Source: Bacillota bacterium (lineage in GTDB: Bacteria; Bacillota; Sulfobacillia; JAJZYS01; JAJYTV01). From it: a stretch of DNA of 8,777 nucleotides. The DNA lies in the NCBI GenBank assembly GCA_021810725.1, contig JAJZIE010000096.1:1-8777 (forward strand), written 5' to 3'. Below, piece by piece: positions 6,576 to 8,777 of the stretch. Under the pieces are notes generated by a model. The model worked only from the letters and a program-made list of their open reading frames with translations, did no database searches and was not told the DNA's origin. Each line of letters opens with the position of its first letter. Within the stretch, counting starts at the first letter, position 1. Made by a program: the position numbers and the translations under genes.

Positions 6576-7430
6576 ATGGAAGGCACGCGGCGACTGCCGG
6601 GACCCGGCAGGTGGGCGATCGAGGTCTGGCGGGGAGACGCCGTGCGCCTGGCCATCGGGCGCAGCCTTGGACCAGGCGCCGTCGTCGCGGGCCGGCCGGG
6701 CACGCCGAGTCCCAGCTGGCTCGCGGGCCTGCCCTTCGGTCCGGACCAGTTCTTCATCGGCAGCGCGTCCGGCGCCTTGGGCATCGACGATCTGCCGCAG
6801 CTGCTCGAGACGCTGCTTCTGGAACTGCCGCCCCACGTCCGGCGCGTCTACCACTACGACGCCAGTTGGCTCTCCCCGGTTGGCCGCGCCTATGTGGGGC
6901 AGGGCTTCGAGGAATTTGTGCACCGCTATAGCATGCAGCGGCGGCTGCCCGCCGCGAACGCGCCGCAGCAGCGGCTGGATTTGGTGCCGTTCACTGCGGA
7001 GCGCCAGGAGCTCTTCGCCGAGACCTACGGCCGCTGCCTCGTCGACTGCCGCTCGCCGATGTCGCTCGAGGACCTCGGGGATCCGGCCGCCGCGCTCGCG
7101 TTCCAGGCCGCGCAGGACCACGGGCCGGATGGGCGCCGCTGGTATATCGGCCTCCTGCCGGACGGACAGCCGGCCGGCATGGCCCTCCTGGACCGCTACG
7201 GCCCCGCGCCGAGCGACTGGGTGGTGAGTTTTCTCGGCACCGTCGCCGATGCCCGCGGCCAGGGATACGGGCGCGAACTCCTCCTGCGCGCCGCCGCCCA
7301 CGCGACCCGCGCGGGCGCACGCCGGCTGCACCTCGCGGTCTGCCAGACGAACGAACCCGCGCTGGGGCTTTACCGCAGCGCGGGCTTCCGCACGGAAGAG
7401 ACGTATCGCGTGTTCAGGCTGGCGCGCTAG
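6576..7430 (+). CDS. GNAT-family N-acetyltransferase with a degenerate first domain
   Basis: This 284-residue protein has a C-terminal half (about 133-284) that is a full GNAT domain. The acetyl-CoA loop ARGQGYG (226-232) follows strand WVVSFLGTV, then LHLAVCQTNEPALGLY and the closing SAGFRTEETYRVFRL. The N-terminal half seems to be a worn copy of the same fold. VYHYDASWLSPVGRAY and GQGFEEFVHRYSMQRRL (91-124) mirror the C-terminal ending, but I see no acetyl-CoA loop there. Tandem GNATs of this kind include MshD-like enzymes. The acceptor (amine, amino acid or antibiotic) is not readable. The ATG at 6576 is chosen because it falls two bases after the hydrolase stop codon and starts cleanly. 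It lacks a good Shine-Dalgarno, so translation probably relies on ribosomes finishing the upstream gene. A GTG at 6537 in the same frame is an alternative. Confidence 0.85.
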   Translation: MEGTRRLPGPGRWAIEVWRGDAVRLAIGRSLGPGAVVAGRPGTPSPSWLAGLPFGPDQFFIGSASGALGIDDLPQLLETLLLELPPHVRRVYHYDASWLSPVGRAYVGQGFEEFVHRYSMQRRLPAANAPQQRLDLVPFTAERQELFAETYGRCLVDCRSPMSLEDLGDPAAALAFQAAQDHGPDGRRWYIGLLPDGQPAGMALLDRYGPAPSDWVVSFLGTVADARGQGYGRELLLRAAAHATRAGARRLHLAVCQTNEPALGLYRSAGFRTEETYRVFRLAR

Positions 7431-7433
7431 GCG

Positions 7434-7742
7434 TCAAGCGTGCTGGCGCTCGATGTAGCCCATGAGACTGGCGATGCAGGTCAGGGTGCCGACAGCCAGG
7501 AAGTTGGTCGCAGGCAGGGACGGGTGCACGAACGGCACCGCGACCAGCGCGAGGCCGAAGAGGCCGGAGGCGACGAACGGCCAGCGGTCGGGCACGAGGT
7601 TCGCCACGATGCCCGCGAGCACGATGAGAAAGCCGAGCAGCACCGAACTCTCGACGGTGAACGGGTCTGAGATGTGCAGCGCGTAGGTGGAAGAGAGTTG
7701 CCATACGCCGAGGATGAGGACGAGCCAGCGCCAAAGCCGCAT
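7434..7742 (-). CDS. Small four-helix membrane protein, SPW-repeat-like
   Basis: This 102-residue hydrophobic protein has four likely membrane segments near residues 4-22, 31-50, 54-73 and 78-96, and a short polar end (ERQHA). The opening RWLVLILGVWQLSS resembles the SPW repeat (hydrophobic run, LGxW, S-rich turn) found in small bacterial inner-membrane proteins of unknown function, but the SPW tripeptide itself is not present. The ATG at 7742 is preceded by an AAGGAAGGGGG run (7751-7761 in plus coordinates) about eight bases upstream. It lies 49 bases downstream of the DtxR-family gene on the same strand, so the two may be co-transcribed. Its stop faces the GNAT stop with 3 bases between them. 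I do not assign a function. Confidence 0.7.
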   Translation of the reverse strand: MRLWRWLVLILGVWQLSSTYALHISDPFTVESSVLLGFLIVLAGIVANLVPDRWPFVASGLFGLALVAVPFVHPSLPATNFLAVGTLTCIASLMGYIERQHA

Positions 7743-7791
7743 CGCCTTTGCCCCCTTCCTTACCCGGGGTATGTCGGCCGGCCCTCCGCGC

Positions 7792-8445
7792 TTACCTGGG
7801 CCGGACCAGGAGACGTCGCGCGCTTTCGAGGGGGATCGCGATCCGCTGGTCGCCGACGCGGCAGGTCAGGCCGGCCTGCGTGTTCTGGGTGACGCGAAGC
7901 TCCGTGCCTGGCGTCAGTCCAAGCTCCTCGAGCTCCTTGAGAAAGTCGGCCAGCCCCTCCACCTGCTCGAACACGCGGTCGACGACGACGGCTTCGCCGG
8001 GTGTCGTCTCGGCCAGGGTATGCAAGGGGGTGCCATCCGAGTCGGCGAGACCCGGGATCGGATTGCCGTGCGGGCACGTGGTCGGGCGTCCGAGGCTCTG
8101 CCAAAGCCGCTCCTCGATCAGCGGCGTAAGGGCGTGCTCCAGATGATGGGCCTCGCGATGGCACTCCGCCCAGTCGAGCCCCAAGACGTCGTATGCCCAG
8201 CGTTCCGCGAGGCGATGCCGTCGCACGACCTTCTCCGCCTCGGCAAGGCCCTTGGCCGTGAGCCGGAGCGCCTTCTGCCCGTCGTCCTCGACGAGCCCGT
8301 CGCGCTTGAGGCGGCGCATGGCCTGGGTCACGCTCGGCGGCGAGACGCCGAGATACTCCGCCACGCGCGCGCTGTAGGGGTTCTGCGTCTCGACCGACAG
8401 GACATAGATCGCTTCGAGGTAGTGCTCCACATTGCTGGTCGCCAC
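7792..8445 (-). CDS. DtxR/MntR-family metal-dependent transcriptional regulator
   Basis: This 217-residue metal-sensing repressor has three domains. The winged helix is at about 6-65, with recognition helix around SPPSVTQAMRRLKRDGLVE (35-53). The dimerisation and metal domain is at about 66-133 (RHRLAERW, then CHREAHHLEH, then HGNPIPG). The C-terminal SH3/FeoA-like domain is at about 145-217. Aligned by eye to C. diphtheriae DtxR, ligands His79, Glu83, His98, Glu105 and His106 are kept as His77, Glu81, His96, Glu103 and His104. The two metal-selective positions differ: Met10 becomes His8 and Cys102 becomes His100. The metal sensed is therefore open (iron, manganese or zinc). The start is a GTG with AAGGGA twelve bases upstream, a rather long spacing; a second in-frame GTG at 8430 is possible but has no Shine-Dalgarno. 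Its leader carries a dyad that could be its own operator. Confidence 0.92.
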   Translation of the reverse strand: MATSNVEHYLEAIYVLSVETQNPYSARVAEYLGVSPPSVTQAMRRLKRDGLVEDDGQKALRLTAKGLAEAEKVVRRHRLAERWAYDVLGLDWAECHREAHHLEHALTPLIEERLWQSLGRPTTCPHGNPIPGLADSDGTPLHTLAETTPGEAVVVDRVFEQVEGLADFLKELEELGLTPGTELRVTQNTQAGLTCRVGDQRIAIPLESARRLLVRPR

Positions 8446-8470
8446 CGCAGATCACGTTCCCTTCGCCGGC

Positions 8471-8486
8471 GGCTCCTCCAGGAGCC
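8471..8486. promoter_or_regulatory. 16-base dyad in the leader of the DtxR-family gene
   Basis: GGCTCCT-CC-AGGAGCC is a perfect seven-base inverted repeat around two bases, centred about 33 bases before the GTG start at 8445. An additional CCGG on each side could extend it, and TCGCCGG repeats directly on both flanks. It could be an autoregulatory operator or a short RNA hairpin. It does not resemble the AT-rich DtxR box or the MntR box, so the assignment is tentative. Confidence 0.35.
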
Positions 8487-8493
8487 TCGCCGG

Positions 8494-8541
8494 AAAAAGC
8501 GAGAGCGGTCGGGCGAGATGTTCTGCCCGACCGCTCGCTTT
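8494..8541 (-). terminator. Intrinsic terminator of the proline dehydrogenase gene
   Basis: GCGGTCGGGC (8505-8514) pairs perfectly with GCCCGACCGC (8525-8534) around a ten-base loop. The stem extends outward through AG/CT, a two-base bulge, and AAAGC/GCTTT. Read on the minus strand, the stem is followed by five T residues (8498-8494), three of which can also pair. It begins 54 bases after the proline dehydrogenase stop codon and ends before the DtxR-family start, so it separates the two genes. On the plus strand the trailing tract is only TTTCTCC, so a bidirectional role is weak. Confidence 0.85.
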
Positions 8542-8594
8542 CTCCTGCTACCTACCGGCCCGATTCATGGCCACTCGACGCCTGGACAAAACCG

Positions 8595-8777
8595 TCACTT
8601 GCCGAAGAAGCCCCGCAGGAAGAAGCCGACGTTGGCGGGTCGTTCCGCAAGGCGGCGCATGAAGTAGGCATACCAGTCGGTGCCGTACGGGACGTAGCAG
8701 CGCACCCTGTAGCCGGCCGCCGCCAGCTCCCGCTGGCGCGCCGAGCGGATGCCGTAGAGCATCTGGAACTCGAAGCG
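8595..8777 (-). CDS. Proline dehydrogenase, C-terminal end (partial)
   Basis: The last 60 codons of a FAD-dependent proline dehydrogenase, which oxidises L-proline to pyrroline-5-carboxylate and passes electrons to the membrane. The fragment begins RFEFQMLYGIRSARQREL, the conserved strand and helix around the active-site Tyr. It continues to YVPYGTDWYAYFMRRLAERPAN, which holds the paired Arg that bind the proline carboxylate in known structures (FMRRLAER). The gene ends shortly after this motif (GFFLRGFFGK, then TGA), as expected for the short monofunctional enzyme, not the long PutA fusion with P5C dehydrogenase. The 5' part lies beyond the right edge. A strong terminator follows. Confidence 0.92.
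   Translation of the reverse strand, partial: RFEFQMLYGIRSARQRELAAAGYRVRCYVPYGTDWYAYFMRRLAERPANVGFFLRGFFGK

Noticed and set aside
7687..8667. Plus-strand open frame (326 codons) opposite the DtxR-family gene
   Set aside because: It runs antisense through a well-defined regulator, a terminator and the proline dehydrogenase end. Its sequence shows no domain.
1..8777. CRISPR array, tRNA, rRNA, insertion sequence or prophage
   Set aside because: No spaced direct repeats, cloverleaf-like segments, transposase, integrase or terminal repeats were seen. The composition looks even across the window.

Overview
The window is a visibly GC-rich stretch of bacterial chromosome. It is densely coded, uses GTG and TTG starts often, and strongly prefers G or C in third codon positions. 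A stand-alone type of proline dehydrogenase, a DtxR-type repressor with a C-terminal FeoA-like domain, and a KAF-type diaminopimelate decarboxylase would fit a Chloroflexota (Thermomicrobia-like), Actinobacteria-like or related uncultured lineage. That placement is a guess from protein style. I see no rRNA, tRNA, CRISPR array or insertion sequence.

Left block (minus strand, 3489 down to 1). Four closely spaced genes run in order: a GH1 beta-glucosidase, a LysA-type PLP decarboxylase, a PfkB-family sugar kinase, and the first 17-18 codons of what looks like a GH4 (NAD-dependent) glycosidase cut by the window edge. The gaps are 37, 2 and 13 bases, so this is very probably one operon for taking up or remodelling a glycoside. 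The decarboxylase is the unexpected member.

Divergent spacer (3490-3645). This 156-base region separates the sugar operon from a plus-strand run. It holds a CRP-like dyad (TGTGA-N6-GCACA) but no convincing -10/-35 pair.

Middle block (plus strand, 3646-7430). Five co-directional genes: an ABC-type ATPase, its ABC-2-like membrane partner (11-base overlap), a glyoxalase I-like VOC enzyme, an XRE-type helix-turn-helix fused to a metallo-beta-lactamase hydrolase (1-base ATGA overlap with the VOC gene), and a tandem GNAT acetyltransferase (2-base gap). The last three are translationally coupled or nearly so. The pair of glyoxalase I-like and glyoxalase II-like enzymes, the second carrying its own putative DNA-binding domain, is the most unusual thing in the window.

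Right block (minus strand, 8777 down to 7434). The C-terminal end of a proline dehydrogenase is followed by a strong intrinsic terminator. Next come a DtxR/MntR-family metalloregulator with a dyad in its leader and a small four-helix membrane protein. The membrane-protein gene converges on the GNAT gene with only 3 bases between the stop codons.
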